64,000 nucleotides of DNA from Butyrivibrio sp. (GTDB taxonomy: Bacteria > Bacillota > Clostridia > Lachnospirales > Lachnospiraceae): contig JAKVKH010000012.1 of NCBI GenBank assembly GCA_022486625.1, positions 17,423 through 81,422 on the forward strand, in the 5' to 3' direction. The stretch's first letter is position 1. Each line of letters opens with the position of its first letter. The translations under genes were made by a program, and so were the position numbers. The notes beneath the pieces are model-generated. The model was not told the origin of the DNA. It ran no database searches and worked only from the letters and a program-made list of their open reading frames with translations. Positions 41,538-50,974 of the stretch are shown in pieces.

Positions 41538-42182
41538 GTGAGAAGATTACTGGTTTTGATTGAAAACATTTTATCGGCTCCTAAACGGTTGTTTTTTACT
41601 CATATTGCAATGTTTGCTATTCTTCAGGAAGCAAAAGTAGATAAAACTGCGGCTATATGCTCAGGGGTAAAATTTTATCGTGGTCAGGTTGGCAAATATT
41701 CGTATGTTGGTAATAATAGTTTTGTGATAGATACCAATATTGGAAATTTTACATCTATATCAACAGATTGTTATATAGGAGGAACCACGCATCCTATGGA
41801 ATGGGTTTCAACATCTCCTGTTTTTCATAAATGGGGAAACATTATGAAAAAGAATTTTTCAAGACATGAATTTGAAATTTTTAAAAGGACAACCATTGGT
41901 AATGATGTATGGATTGGAAACAGAGTAATGATTAAGGCCGGGATAACAATTGCAGATGGAGCTGTTATTGGAATGGGTTCTATTGTAACAAAGGATGTTG
42001 GGCCTTATGAAATTTGGGCTGGTAATCCAGCTCGATTGATCAAGAAACGTTTTGATGATGAAATGATAAAAAAGATATGGCAAAGCCATTGGTGGGAATG
42101 GTCGGATGCAAAGATAAAAGAATATGCAGAGTTGATCAATTTGCCACAGCAGTTTATAGATAAATTGGAGAACGAATTATGA
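41538..42182 (+). CDS. Hexapeptide-repeat acetyltransferase (VatD/CatB-like)
   Basis: This 214-residue protein begins at GTG 41538. After a short N-terminal helix it shows VGKYSYVGNNSFVIDTNIGN and IGNDVWIGNRVMIKAGITI repeats, the His in GGTTHPMEWVST, and VTKDVGPYEIWAGNPARLIKKRF. It belongs to the acyltransferases that modify sugars in many capsule loci. A second acetyltransferase in the locus implies two acetylation sites or one unused enzyme. It overlaps the next transferase by four bases (ATGA). Confidence 0.88.
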   Translation: MRRLLVLIENILSAPKRLFFTHIAMFAILQEAKVDKTAAICSGVKFYRGQVGKYSYVGNNSFVIDTNIGNFTSISTDCYIGGTTHPMEWVSTSPVFHKWGNIMKKNFSRHEFEIFKRTTIGNDVWIGNRVMIKAGITIADGAVIGMGSIVTKDVGPYEIWAGNPARLIKKRFDDEMIKKIWQSHWWEWSDAKIKEYAELINLPQQFIDKLENEL

Positions 42183-43339
42183 AGATTGTTCACATATGCT
42201 TAGGATGTTTTTTTCCAGATAAATTTTCATACCAGGAGAATATGCTTCCTAAATTTCATAAACAGCTAGGATATGAGGTTGAGGTTATAGCTTCGCTAGA
42301 AACATTCGATAAAGATGGGAATCCTACTTATATAAAAAGAGGCAGTGTATATCAAAATGAATATGATATTAAAGTTACCAGACTTGAATATAAAAAGCCA
42401 GTAAAAGTGTATCGGAAACTGAAGCGATATATTGGTACAATAGAAGCATTGAAAAAAGCTTCACCAGATATACTGTTTATTCATGGATGCCAGTTTTTGG
42501 ATATGGACATAGTAGCTGAGTATGCAAGACAAAAGCAAAATGTGAAAATCTATGTAGATAATCATGCAGATTTCTCAAATAGTGGAAAAAATTTTTATTC
42601 AAAAAATATACTTCATAAAATAATCTGGAAACATAGTGCGCAGATTATTGAACCATATACAACCAAATTCTATGGGGTTCTTCCGGCAAGGGTTGATTGG
42701 TTAAAAAAAATGTATGATTTACCCAAAAACAAATGTGAACTTTTGGTTATGGGAGCTGATGACGATAAAGTTGCTGAGGCGGAACATCCAGAAATAAGGA
42801 ATGAAGTTCGGAACCAATATAACATAGCAGAGGATGATTTTCTGATAGAAACAGGTGGAAAGATCGATTCTGCGAAGAAACAAACATTATTGCTGATGAA
42901 GGCAGTGGCCAAAATAGATAATCCCAAAGTCAAGCTTTTAATATTTGGATCGGTTACACAAGATTTAAAAGAGCAGTTTGATAGCCTTTGCATAGAAAAT
43001 AAGATTATTTATGCGGGATGGATTAAATCGGATGTTTCATATTCATATGTGGCGGCTGCAGATTTACTGGTTTTTCCAGGGAGGCATTCTGTTTTCTGGG
43101 AACAGGTTTGTGGACAGGGAAAACCGATGCTGGTCAAGTATTGGGAAGGAACAACACATGTAGATCTTGGTGGTAATGTTGAGTTCCTTTATAAAGACAG
43201 TGCAGATGAAATTTATAATAAAATAATGGAACTTGTAAGTAAGCCGGAAAAATATGAAAAAATGAAACAGGTTGCAGTAACCAAGGGTATGGAAGTGTTT
43301 TCTTATAAAAAGATTGCGCGAAGGGCAATAGGAATATAA
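42179..43339 (+). CDS. Glycosyltransferase family 4
   Basis: The 386-residue GT-B enzyme has an N-terminal KIVHICLGCFFPD and a donor domain with FLIETGGKIDSAKKQTLLLMKAV-type sequence, LLIFGSV and VFPGRHSVFWEQVCGQGKPML, where the Glu in the ExxxxxxxE region is seen. It couples to both neighbours (ATGA before, shared base TAATG after). Sugar specificity is unknown. Confidence 0.84.
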   Translation: MKIVHICLGCFFPDKFSYQENMLPKFHKQLGYEVEVIASLETFDKDGNPTYIKRGSVYQNEYDIKVTRLEYKKPVKVYRKLKRYIGTIEALKKASPDILFIHGCQFLDMDIVAEYARQKQNVKIYVDNHADFSNSGKNFYSKNILHKIIWKHSAQIIEPYTTKFYGVLPARVDWLKKMYDLPKNKCELLVMGADDDKVAEAEHPEIRNEVRNQYNIAEDDFLIETGGKIDSAKKQTLLLMKAVAKIDNPKVKLLIFGSVTQDLKEQFDSLCIENKIIYAGWIKSDVSYSYVAAADLLVFPGRHSVFWEQVCGQGKPMLVKYWEGTTHVDLGGNVEFLYKDSADEIYNKIMELVSKPEKYEKMKQVAVTKGMEVFSYKKIARRAIGI

Positions 43340-44430
43340 TGGTAAAAAATACGAATAAAAAAAGGAACAATGAGTTAGTAACATGTTATGTGCCATTTAT
43401 AGTAAACAATCCATATGCGTTGAATGTAAAACGCCTTCTTAGTAATAATAATATTACATGTATACCGATTAAATCTATGTTAAGAAATCCAATGCTTTTT
43501 AAAAAGTGCAAAATAATTAATTTGAACTGGTTCGAAAAAATAGATAATACAGTTCAATATCTTGAAAAAGTATTATTAATAAAGTTTTTAAAAGTGATGG
43601 GAAAAAAAATAATATATACCGTTCATAACAAGCAACCGCATGACACAAGTAATAAATTTTCGTTTAAGATGATGAAATTTCTTTTACAAGAAGCTGATCT
43701 AGTGTTGGGAATGTGCCCAGAAACACGGGAGGTTATTTCTTCTATCGCACCGGAGAGTATTCAAAAATTAAAATATGTTTTACATCCAAATTATATTTAC
43801 AATTATAGAAATGAAGTGATTATAGATTATAGAAAGCGCTTTAATTTTTCAGATGATGATATGGTTTTTTTGTTTTTGGGGTTTGTCTCACCGTATAAAA
43901 ATTTGGAATTATTAATTGATACATTTAAGGCGCTTCATAACGAAAAAATTAAATTACTGATTGCTGGAAAACCATGCAATACTGGATATGAAGAGAAACT
44001 GGTTCAGAGAATTGATGGTTCAAAAAATATAATTACTGATTTCAGATATATTCCAGATAAAGAGATAGTAAGTTATTATAATACCAGCAGCATAGTGATA
44101 ATGCCATATCATAAAGAAAGCTCTCTAAATTCTGGAGCAGTATATCTTAGCTTTTCATTAAAACGGACAGTTATATGTCCTGATATTGGAACAATGAAAG
44201 CATTAAAGAATCATGATTTTGTATATCAATATGAATATTCAGATGAAAGTGAACATCCAGAAAAATTACGTTTAGCAATATTAAAAGCTTGTGAGGATTA
44301 TGAACAGAATCCCGATATGATTATTGAAAAAGGTGAACAAGCATTTACATATGTGGCAACAGAGCATTCAGACGAATGCATAGGAAAAATGTACAGTAAT
44401 TATTATAGAGGACTTCTGAAGAATGCGTAA
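43339..44430 (+). CDS. Glycosyltransferase family 4-like
   Basis: This 363-residue GT-B protein has a clear donor half: VFLFLGFVSPYKNLELLIDT, LLIAGKP, and IVIMPYHKESSLNSGAVYLS with the Glu. The N-terminal half is Lys/Asn-rich and divergent. It overlaps both neighbours, marking tight operon packing. It resembles beta-1,4-glucuronosyl/galactosyl transferases of capsule loci, but assignment is open. Confidence 0.8.
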   Translation: MVKNTNKKRNNELVTCYVPFIVNNPYALNVKRLLSNNNITCIPIKSMLRNPMLFKKCKIINLNWFEKIDNTVQYLEKVLLIKFLKVMGKKIIYTVHNKQPHDTSNKFSFKMMKFLLQEADLVLGMCPETREVISSIAPESIQKLKYVLHPNYIYNYRNEVIIDYRKRFNFSDDDMVFLFLGFVSPYKNLELLIDTFKALHNEKIKLLIAGKPCNTGYEEKLVQRIDGSKNIITDFRYIPDKEIVSYYNTSSIVIMPYHKESSLNSGAVYLSFSLKRTVICPDIGTMKALKNHDFVYQYEYSDESEHPEKLRLAILKACEDYEQNPDMIIEKGEQAFTYVATEHSDECIGKMYSNYYRGLLKNA

Positions 44431-45808
44431 TGAAATGGATAGGAATAAGGTAATAAATAAACATATAAAACCTTTTTTTCTAAGAAAATACAGAAAAATA
44501 TCAATTTCCGAAATGATTATATCATTAATGGTTATTTTATGTTCATTGCCACAGGAGTTAACGTTAAAGAGTTACTCTGATTCATATACAAGACAATATG
44601 GAAGTAGTTATACAATTACGATATCTATGGTTTTAGTCGTATGTCTGATAATTGCAAGAAATGGGCATATTAAAAAGTATAAATATACAATAAAATCTCC
44701 TTTTATTGCATTTATTTTATTTGGTGTTTTCTCAATTTGCTTCAAACCTTTTAATGGGGTGCCAATTGCGTTTTATGGAATAGCGGCGTGCAAATACTTG
44801 GCATATGGATTGATGTTTATTGTGTTGACTAATTGTGTTACATATCACAGATTTTTAGAAGGGTTTGATTTAGGAGCAAAAGCAGGACTTATTTTTCAAT
44901 CAATAATTGGATGGCTTTATGTGTTTGCAGGAGTAGAGGTGCCAGTTATTGGAGGACATTCGAATTCTGTACGCAATGGATTGTCAAGAATGGTTGGCAC
45001 ATTTCAGCATCCAGGAGATTTCAGCTTATATATCGGGATATTGTTTGTTTATTTTTTGTGTAGGATTATTATCACTGGGGAAAAAAAGAAATTGATTTAT
45101 TTGTTTATTGCTTTTCTAGACATTTTTTTATCAGGTGCCAGAACAATGCTATTGGTTACTTCCATTGTTGCGGTTATTGTATTGTATAAAAAGTATCGCA
45201 GGAGTTCTTTTGCAAAAGTTGCGATATTTGCAGTAATTGTATTTGTAGTAGTGCTGTTTTTACAAAGTGATATATATCAGGATATGTTTGTGCGCCATAA
45301 TGTTTATGATATGTTGGTTGCAAGAACAATTCATTGGATTCTTGGCTTTAAAATTATGACAGAAAGTATCAGCAATTTTCTGTTTGGTATTGGTATGAAT
45401 AATATTGTCCACTATATAGATGAAAATTATACGCGTTATGCAGCGCTGGTTGCATTAGCAAGTAATGTTTTGGATAGTGATTTTGTCAGAGGAATGCCAA
45501 TACATAATTCCTTTTTGATTATTGGATGCGAACTTGGAATCGGTGGTTTTACATTATATATTTGGATTTATATCTGGTATACAAGACAATTGTTACAAAT
45601 AATGCGTAAATCGATAGCGAGTAAATTTGATTGCTTTTTCATTATTGCGGATTTTGGAGTTTTTATCCTGTATAGTTTTCAGGGATGGGCAATGATGAAA
45701 AATTTTGCGTGGACTTTATTTATTCTGATAATTTCTTTTGCAACATTGGTAATAAGAGAAAATAAAAAATCCAGATTTATGTTTACTTGTGATAGGAATG
45801 ATAAGTGA
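44423..45808 (+). CDS. wzy: O-antigen/capsule polymerase, Wzy-like
   Basis: The 461-residue protein has about eleven hydrophobic segments and a large extracytoplasmic loop near residues 280-350 (LFGIGMNNIVHYIDENYTRY). GLSRMVGTFQHPGDFSLYIG fits the O-antigen ligase/polymerase (Wzy_C) core. It would link repeat units at the outer face. The position among transferases and next to the flippase supports the role. The symbol is by function and context, not by close similarity. Confidence 0.83.
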   Translation: MRNEMDRNKVINKHIKPFFLRKYRKISISEMIISLMVILCSLPQELTLKSYSDSYTRQYGSSYTITISMVLVVCLIIARNGHIKKYKYTIKSPFIAFILFGVFSICFKPFNGVPIAFYGIAACKYLAYGLMFIVLTNCVTYHRFLEGFDLGAKAGLIFQSIIGWLYVFAGVEVPVIGGHSNSVRNGLSRMVGTFQHPGDFSLYIGILFVYFLCRIIITGEKKKLIYLFIAFLDIFLSGARTMLLVTSIVAVIVLYKKYRRSSFAKVAIFAVIVFVVVLFLQSDIYQDMFVRHNVYDMLVARTIHWILGFKIMTESISNFLFGIGMNNIVHYIDENYTRYAALVALASNVLDSDFVRGMPIHNSFLIIGCELGIGGFTLYIWIYIWYTRQLLQIMRKSIASKFDCFFIIADFGVFILYSFQGWAMMKNFAWTLFILIISFATLVIRENKKSRFMFTCDRNDK

Positions 45809-45845
45809 TAAATATAGGGTTTGGATTAGAGAAGAGAATTTTTAA

Positions 45846-47273
45846 ATGAATCGAAAAAAATCATTGCTAAAGAATACATTAATTTTGTCATTGGGTCAGA
45901 TCTTTCCACAGCTGGTTGGAGTAATTACGTTGCCAATTTATACAGGAATGCTAACCAGTGCAGAATATGGACGTTATGATTTAATTAATGTAATAGTTTA
46001 TATATTAAATGTAGTGGTTATTCTCCAAATTCATCAGGCAGTTTTCAGGTATCTGCTGGATGTTCGTGGGACAGAGAAAGAGAAGGAGTACATAACAAAT
46101 ACAATTGTATTTGAGTTGGGACCGTCTTTGGTTTCCTCTGTTTTGTTTGGAGTATGTTTTAGAGAACTGTCAGTATCTGTAAGAATATTATTAGGTGTTT
46201 ATTTATTTTTGAATATTCAGAATTCAGTTGTAGGTCAGATTTCAAGAGGACTTGGAAAAAATCGTCAGTATGCATTTGGTGCAATTATTAATTCTGGCTT
46301 GAATATGATACTTGTTGTGATACTTATGGCTGGAGCTAAGCTGGGATTTAAGGGATTATTTATATCATTAGATATTGCCTTCCTTTCGGCGGTAATATAT
46401 CAGATTATCGCATGTAAACAGTTAGAAAGAATAGATTTTAAGTATTTAAGCAAAGATGTACTAAAGGTGATGTTGAATTATTCCTGGCCAATGATTCCTA
46501 ATACATTATCAATATGGATTGTTAATTCCTGCGATAAATTTATTATTCGTTTTTTTCTGGGAATTGAAATGAATGGTGTTTATGCTGTAGCACAGAAAAT
46601 TCCCAATGTATTTTCTATTGCGTATAGCACATTTAATATGGCATGGCAGGAATCTGCTTCAATTTCAGTAAAAGATAAAGATGCAGATTTGTATTATGAC
46701 AGTATTTTTAAAGCTTTGTTTGATTTTCTGACGGGGTGCATGCTTATTCTGATTTCTGCGACTCCAATTCTCTATGGAATTTTAATTCGAGGTTCATATG
46801 AAGCAGCATATGATCAAATGTCCTTATTGTATATTGGAGTATTTCTTTCCAGTATTTCTTCTTTTTTTGGAAGCATTTATATTGCCCAAAAGGCAACTAA
46901 AGAGGTTGGAATATCGTCACTTATTGGTGCTGTAATTAATTGTATTGTTAATATTGCAATGATTCATTGGGCTGGATTATATGCAGCATCAGTTTCTACA
47001 ATAGTAAGTTATCTTATTTTAACGTTATACAGAGGAACAGATGTAAAAAAGAGAGGATTTGCTGATATAAAATATAATATTAAACATATTTTATTATGCC
47101 TGAGTTTGATCAGTATTTCTTCTATAATATGCTATCAGCGAGTATTATATTTAAATATTTTTAATTTTTTGTATGGGGCGTTGGGATTCATAATGTTGAA
47201 TAAAAATATGATAAAGGGAATTGTTATAACGGTTGAGCATAAGATAAAAGGGAGAAGTGCTCATAATGAATAA
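45846..47273 (+). CDS. wzx: Repeat-unit flippase, Wzx-like (MOP superfamily)
   Basis: The 475-residue protein has 12-14 hydrophobic segments. KNTLILSLGQIFPQLVGVI and LPIYTGMLTSAEYGRYDLINVI at the N terminus are typical of polysaccharide-transport flippases of the MOP superfamily. It exports lipid-linked repeat units for polymerisation. Its last codons overlap the next gene by 8 bases. Confidence 0.92.
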   Translation: MNRKKSLLKNTLILSLGQIFPQLVGVITLPIYTGMLTSAEYGRYDLINVIVYILNVVVILQIHQAVFRYLLDVRGTEKEKEYITNTIVFELGPSLVSSVLFGVCFRELSVSVRILLGVYLFLNIQNSVVGQISRGLGKNRQYAFGAIINSGLNMILVVILMAGAKLGFKGLFISLDIAFLSAVIYQIIACKQLERIDFKYLSKDVLKVMLNYSWPMIPNTLSIWIVNSCDKFIIRFFLGIEMNGVYAVAQKIPNVFSIAYSTFNMAWQESASISVKDKDADLYYDSIFKALFDFLTGCMLILISATPILYGILIRGSYEAAYDQMSLLYIGVFLSSISSFFGSIYIAQKATKEVGISSLIGAVINCIVNIAMIHWAGLYAASVSTIVSYLILTLYRGTDVKKRGFADIKYNIKHILLCLSLISISSIICYQRVLYLNIFNFLYGALGFIMLNKNMIKGIVITVEHKIKGRSAHNE

Positions 47274-49431
47274 AAAAGTTGGAATAGTAACGTTATATCA
47301 TGATAATTATAATTGCGGAGCAGTTTTGCAGGCATTAGCGTTACAGAAGGCTGTTGAAAAGCTGGGATTTGAAGGTGATGTTATTGACTACGAGCGTAAA
47401 ACAGTTGATTTACTTGCAAAAAAAATAAATTATGCACAAAAAATACTGAATAAATTAAAACGCATAAAAACAAAAGGCGATGTAATTGACCTTTTTATGC
47501 TGGTTTTAAAAAAAGATTATGCACACAGGTACGTAAAAGATATTGCGCTTCGTAAAGAAGCATATCTTGAATTTATTACCAAGAATCTATCCATATCTAA
47601 AGGGTACAACTTTACTACAATTTCGCTCGCAAATAATTTTTATGATTGTTTTATCTGTGGAAGTGATCAGATTTGGAGGCCAAGTTCATTTGATGCAAAT
47701 TATTATTTAGACTTTGCAGATGAGAATAAAGTGAGGGTATCATATGCAGCAAGTTTGGGAGTGTCTTCTTTATCCCAAGAGCAAAAGGCATATATGGGAC
47801 CTTTGATACAGAAATTGGATGCAGTATCTGTTCGAGAAAGCAGTACAGTTTCCATGATTCAGGAAATAACAACAAAAGAGGTGATATCCTGTATTGATCC
47901 TACATTATTGTTCGACGTAGGGTTTTGGCGATCTTTTATAAAGAGCAATAAATTAACTTCTAAAGATAAATATATTTTTTCATATATTATTGGAGAAAAT
48001 AATAAAAATCGTGAAGTAGTAAAAGAAATTTCAAGAAGAACAGGATTGCCCATTGTTGCAATGCCCGGAATTTCTAGAATTCTGCCATATGATTTTATGT
48101 ATGCGGATGAAAACATTGTTGTAGCAGCACCGGATGATTTTCTAACGCTGATCGAAAATGCGGAATATATTGTGACAGATTCTTTTCATGCCTGTGTTTT
48201 TTCGATTCTTTTTAAAAAACGCTTTTTTGTATTGGAAAGATTTGCAAAAAATACAGAGGATTCCATGAATTCCAGAATTTATGATCTTCTTAAGTTGTTT
48301 AAATTAAAGGACAGGCTAATCGATAAGAATACTGATTTGTCTAAAATTGATTATGAAAAATCTATTATTCCTGATTATGTCGGCTGGGAAAAGCAAAAAG
48401 CAGAATCATGGATCTATTTGGATAAATCTTTAAAGTTACATCCTAAATCAGAGCTTGCAATAAAACATAAAATGCCAAAAGGATACATTATAAAGAGTAA
48501 AGATGAACAGGTAGTGAATAACAGTTCTTCAGGCGGAGTATTTTATCATCTGGCAAAGTGGGTAATAATGAATGATGGTGTCGTGTTTGGAGCAGTTATT
48601 GATAACCAAGGCCTGATAAAGCATAGTGCGGCAACGACAATGGATGCATTAGAACCAATGATGTCGAGTAAATATGTTCAAAGTGAAATGGGTAACTGCT
48701 TTAAAGAGGCATTGGATTATTTAAAGCAAGGAATTCCAGTATTATTTAGTGGGACGCCATGTCAGGTGAGGGGTTTTTACAATTTTATTGGAGACAGAAG
48801 TAAGTATGATAAATTGTATTTAATAGATTTTGTTTGTCATGGGGTACCAAGTCCTAAAGTTTGGAAGCTATATTTAGATGAGGTATTAAAAGGAAGTAAG
48901 GTATATAGGATTTCGTTTCGAGATAAAACATTTGGATGGAACAAATTTTCTTTGCGAATTACGCGAGAGAATAAGAAAACGCATCTAAAAAATAAGGAAA
49001 GAGATGCATTTATACTTGGATTTCTTAATAATCTGTATCTTCGGCCATCTTGTTATAAGTGTAAAGTAAAGGGAATAGAGCGGCGCAGTGATGTTACATT
49101 AGCAGACGCTTGGCATATCACTGAAATAGATCCAACTATAAAAGATGATGACAAAGGGATTTCAACAGTATTTATTCATACAGATGAAGGAGAGGAATTG
49201 TTGCATCAAATTGAAGACGAAGTACATATTCATCAAATTGATGCAGAAAAGCTGCTAGAAATGAATCAAAATGCTATATTATGCCCAATCATACCAAAGA
49301 ATAGAACTGATTTTTTTAAACATATTAGTAACCAAAGTGGGAACCAAAAAATTGAGAAGATCATACAGAAAAATCTAAATATTTCAAAAATTAGCAAAAT
49401 AAAGAAAACAATAAAAAAGGTGATTCGCTAA
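47266..49431 (+). CDS. Polysaccharide pyruvyltransferase fused to FrhB-like domain
   Basis: The start is ATG 47266 after GGGAGAAG (a GTG at 47257 is in frame), giving 721 residues. Residues 1-380 are a polysaccharide pyruvyl (ketal) transferase: IVTLYHDNYNCGAVLQALAL, CGSDQIWRPSSF, VRESSTVSM and VTDSFHACVFSILF. Residues 405-700 match the F420 hydrogenase/dehydrogenase beta-subunit fold: NNSSSGGVFYHLAKWVI, FSGTPCQVRGFYNF, VCHGVPSPKVWKLY and LRPSCYKCKVKGIERRSDVT. The usual N-terminal ferredoxin domain of FrhB proteins is missing and appears as the next gene. The product may act as a two-step enzyme on the repeat unit. Confidence 0.88.
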   Translation: MNKKVGIVTLYHDNYNCGAVLQALALQKAVEKLGFEGDVIDYERKTVDLLAKKINYAQKILNKLKRIKTKGDVIDLFMLVLKKDYAHRYVKDIALRKEAYLEFITKNLSISKGYNFTTISLANNFYDCFICGSDQIWRPSSFDANYYLDFADENKVRVSYAASLGVSSLSQEQKAYMGPLIQKLDAVSVRESSTVSMIQEITTKEVISCIDPTLLFDVGFWRSFIKSNKLTSKDKYIFSYIIGENNKNREVVKEISRRTGLPIVAMPGISRILPYDFMYADENIVVAAPDDFLTLIENAEYIVTDSFHACVFSILFKKRFFVLERFAKNTEDSMNSRIYDLLKLFKLKDRLIDKNTDLSKIDYEKSIIPDYVGWEKQKAESWIYLDKSLKLHPKSELAIKHKMPKGYIIKSKDEQVVNNSSSGGVFYHLAKWVIMNDGVVFGAVIDNQGLIKHSAATTMDALEPMMSSKYVQSEMGNCFKEALDYLKQGIPVLFSGTPCQVRGFYNFIGDRSKYDKLYLIDFVCHGVPSPKVWKLYLDEVLKGSKVYRISFRDKTFGWNKFSLRITRENKKTHLKNKERDAFILGFLNNLYLRPSCYKCKVKGIERRSDVTLADAWHITEIDPTIKDDDKGISTVFIHTDEGEELLHQIEDEVHIHQIDAEKLLEMNQNAILCPIIPKNRTDFFKHISNQSGNQKIEKIIQKNLNISKISKIKKTIKKVIR

Positions 49432-49622
49432 TGGAAGAAAAAAGAATTCCACAGTTGTATACTGATTCCGACATGTGCTGTGGTTGTACCGCATGTTATT
49501 CAATTTGTCCGCGTAATGCAATAAAGATGGCACCAGATGATGAGGGGTTTCTGTATCCGCAGATTGATCAGAAGATATGCATATCATGCTATAGATGTAT
49601 ACAGGTATGCCCATTTAAATAA
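49431..49622 (+). CDS. Detached two-[4Fe-4S] ferredoxin, FrhB N-terminal type
   Basis: This 63-residue protein has two CxxCxxCxxxC sets: CCGCTACYSICP and CISCYRCIQVCP, each able to hold one [4Fe-4S] cluster. The sequence between them (RNAIKMAPDDEGFLYPQIDQ) is exactly that of the N-terminal part of FrhB-like proteins in polysaccharide loci. It ends right after the second cluster. It starts at the last base of the preceding stop (TAATG), so the FrhB half and its ferredoxin are expressed together. It is either a functional subunit or a remnant from recombination at the cassette border. Confidence 0.88.
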   Translation: MEEKRIPQLYTDSDMCCGCTACYSICPRNAIKMAPDDEGFLYPQIDQKICISCYRCIQVCPFK

Positions 49623-49680
49623 TGCAATATTGAAATAAACGGTGGTAAATTATGAAGCATAGGGAGAATGAGGGAAGATT

Positions 49681-50937
49681 ATGAGAGAATTCAAAGATTT
49701 GAAAATTGCAGTAGCAGGAACCGGATATGTTGGGTTATCATTGGCAACATTATTGTCTCAGCATCATGAAGTGACTGCAGTGGATATTATTCCTGAAAAG
49801 GTAGAGATGCTCAATAAGAGAGTTTCACCAATTCAGGACGAATATATTGAGAAGTTCTTTGCAGAAAAGAAATTGCATCTTACTGCGACGACAGATGGGG
49901 AAGCAGCATATCGTGATGCGGATTTCGTTATTATTGCAACACCGACAAATTATGATGCAGGTAAGAACTTTTTTGATACCTCTGCGGTTGAGATGGTAAT
50001 TGATCTGGTTATGAAGGTTAATCCTGATGCAATTATGATTATCAAGTCTACGATTCCGGTAGGTTACACCAGACATATCAGAGAGGTAAAGAATACAAAG
50101 AATATTATTTTCAGCCCGGAGTTTCTGAGAGAGTCGAAAGCATTATATGATAATCTGTACCCAAGCCGGATTATTGTAAGTACAGATACGACAGACGAAC
50201 GTCTGGTTGAAGCATCTCATACTTTTGCCAGATTACTGGAAGAAGGGGCAGAGAAAGAAAATATAGACGTATTATTCATGGGATTTACTGAAGCAGAGGC
50301 GGTAAAACTTTTTGCCAACACATATCTTGCACTTCGTGTTTCATACTTTAACGAGCTGGATACCTATGCGGAAATGAAAGGGTTAAATACGCAGCAGATT
50401 ATAGAAGGTGTTGGACTGGACCCTCGTATCGGACGTTTTTATAATAATCCGTCATTTGGCTATGGAGGATATTGCCTGCCCAAAGATACAAAGCAGCTTC
50501 TTGCCAACTATGAAGATGTTCCGGAGAATCTGATTCAGGCAATTGTAGAATCAAACCATACCCGTAAAGATTTTATTGCAGATCAGGTACTTAAGAAAGC
50601 CGGATATTATACATACTCAGATGAAACAGGGTACGAACCTGATCATGAGAAGCAGGTTACAATAGGTGTTTATCGTCTGACAATGAAAGCAAATTCAGAT
50701 AATTTCAGACAGTCTTCAATTCAGGGAATTATGAAGCGGGTAAAGGCAAAGGGAGCTGTTTGTATTGTTTACGAACCGACGCTGGAGGATGGGAGTACAT
50801 TTTTTGGCAGTCTGGTAGTGAATGATCTGCAGAAATTTGCGGACAGGGCAGATGTGATCGTGGCGAACAGATACAGCGCAGACCTGGATATATGGAAGGA
50901 TAAGGTATATACCAAAGATCTTTTTCATGATAATTAA
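49681..50937 (+). CDS. ugd: UDP-glucose 6-dehydrogenase
   Basis: Ugd oxidises UDP-glucose to UDP-glucuronic acid, a precursor for acidic polysaccharides. The 418-residue protein has the NAD-binding AGTGYVGLS (residues 12-20), [22 protein letters not shown] and the catalytic Cys in [20 protein letters not shown] precedes the ATG. The base composition returns to that of the left flank here, so it may be a conserved backbone gene. Confidence 0.93.
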   Translation: MREFKDLKIAVAGTGYVGLSLATLLSQHHEVTAVDIIPEKVEMLNKRVSPIQDEYIEKFFAEKKLHLTATTDGEAAYRDADFVIIATPTNYDAGKNFFDTSAVEMVIDLVMKVNPDAIMIIKSTIPVGYTRHIREVKNTKNIIFSPEFLRESKALYDNLYPSRIIVSTDTTDERLVEASHTFARLLEEGAEKENIDVLFMGFTEAEAVKLFANTYLALRVSYFNELDTYAEMKGLNTQQIIEGVGLDPRIGRFYNNPSFGYGGYCLPKDTKQLLANYEDVPENLIQAIVESNHTRKDFIADQVLKKAGYYTYSDETGYEPDHEKQVTIGVYRLTMKANSDNFRQSSIQGIMKRVKAKGAVCIVYEPTLEDGSTFFGSLVVNDLQKFADRADVIVANRYSADLDIWKDKVYTKDLFHDN

Positions 50938-50974
50938 GTAACCATTTTGACAGTAGTGCTGAAGGGGAAAATAA

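Larger units (their letters stand above)
40566..49680. other. AT-rich central cassette of the polysaccharide locus
   Basis: From about 40.57 to 49.68 kb the sequence is visibly richer in A/T than the flanks, with long runs such as those around 43.5 and 46.9-47.2 kb, and codons like TTA, ATA and AAA dominate. It contains the second to fourth transferases, the second acetyltransferase, polymerase, flippase, pyruvyltransferase-FrhB and ferredoxin. Both boundaries lie between genes. This pattern fits a horizontally exchanged, serotype-like cassette. No integrase, IS element or terminal repeat was seen. Confidence 0.65.
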
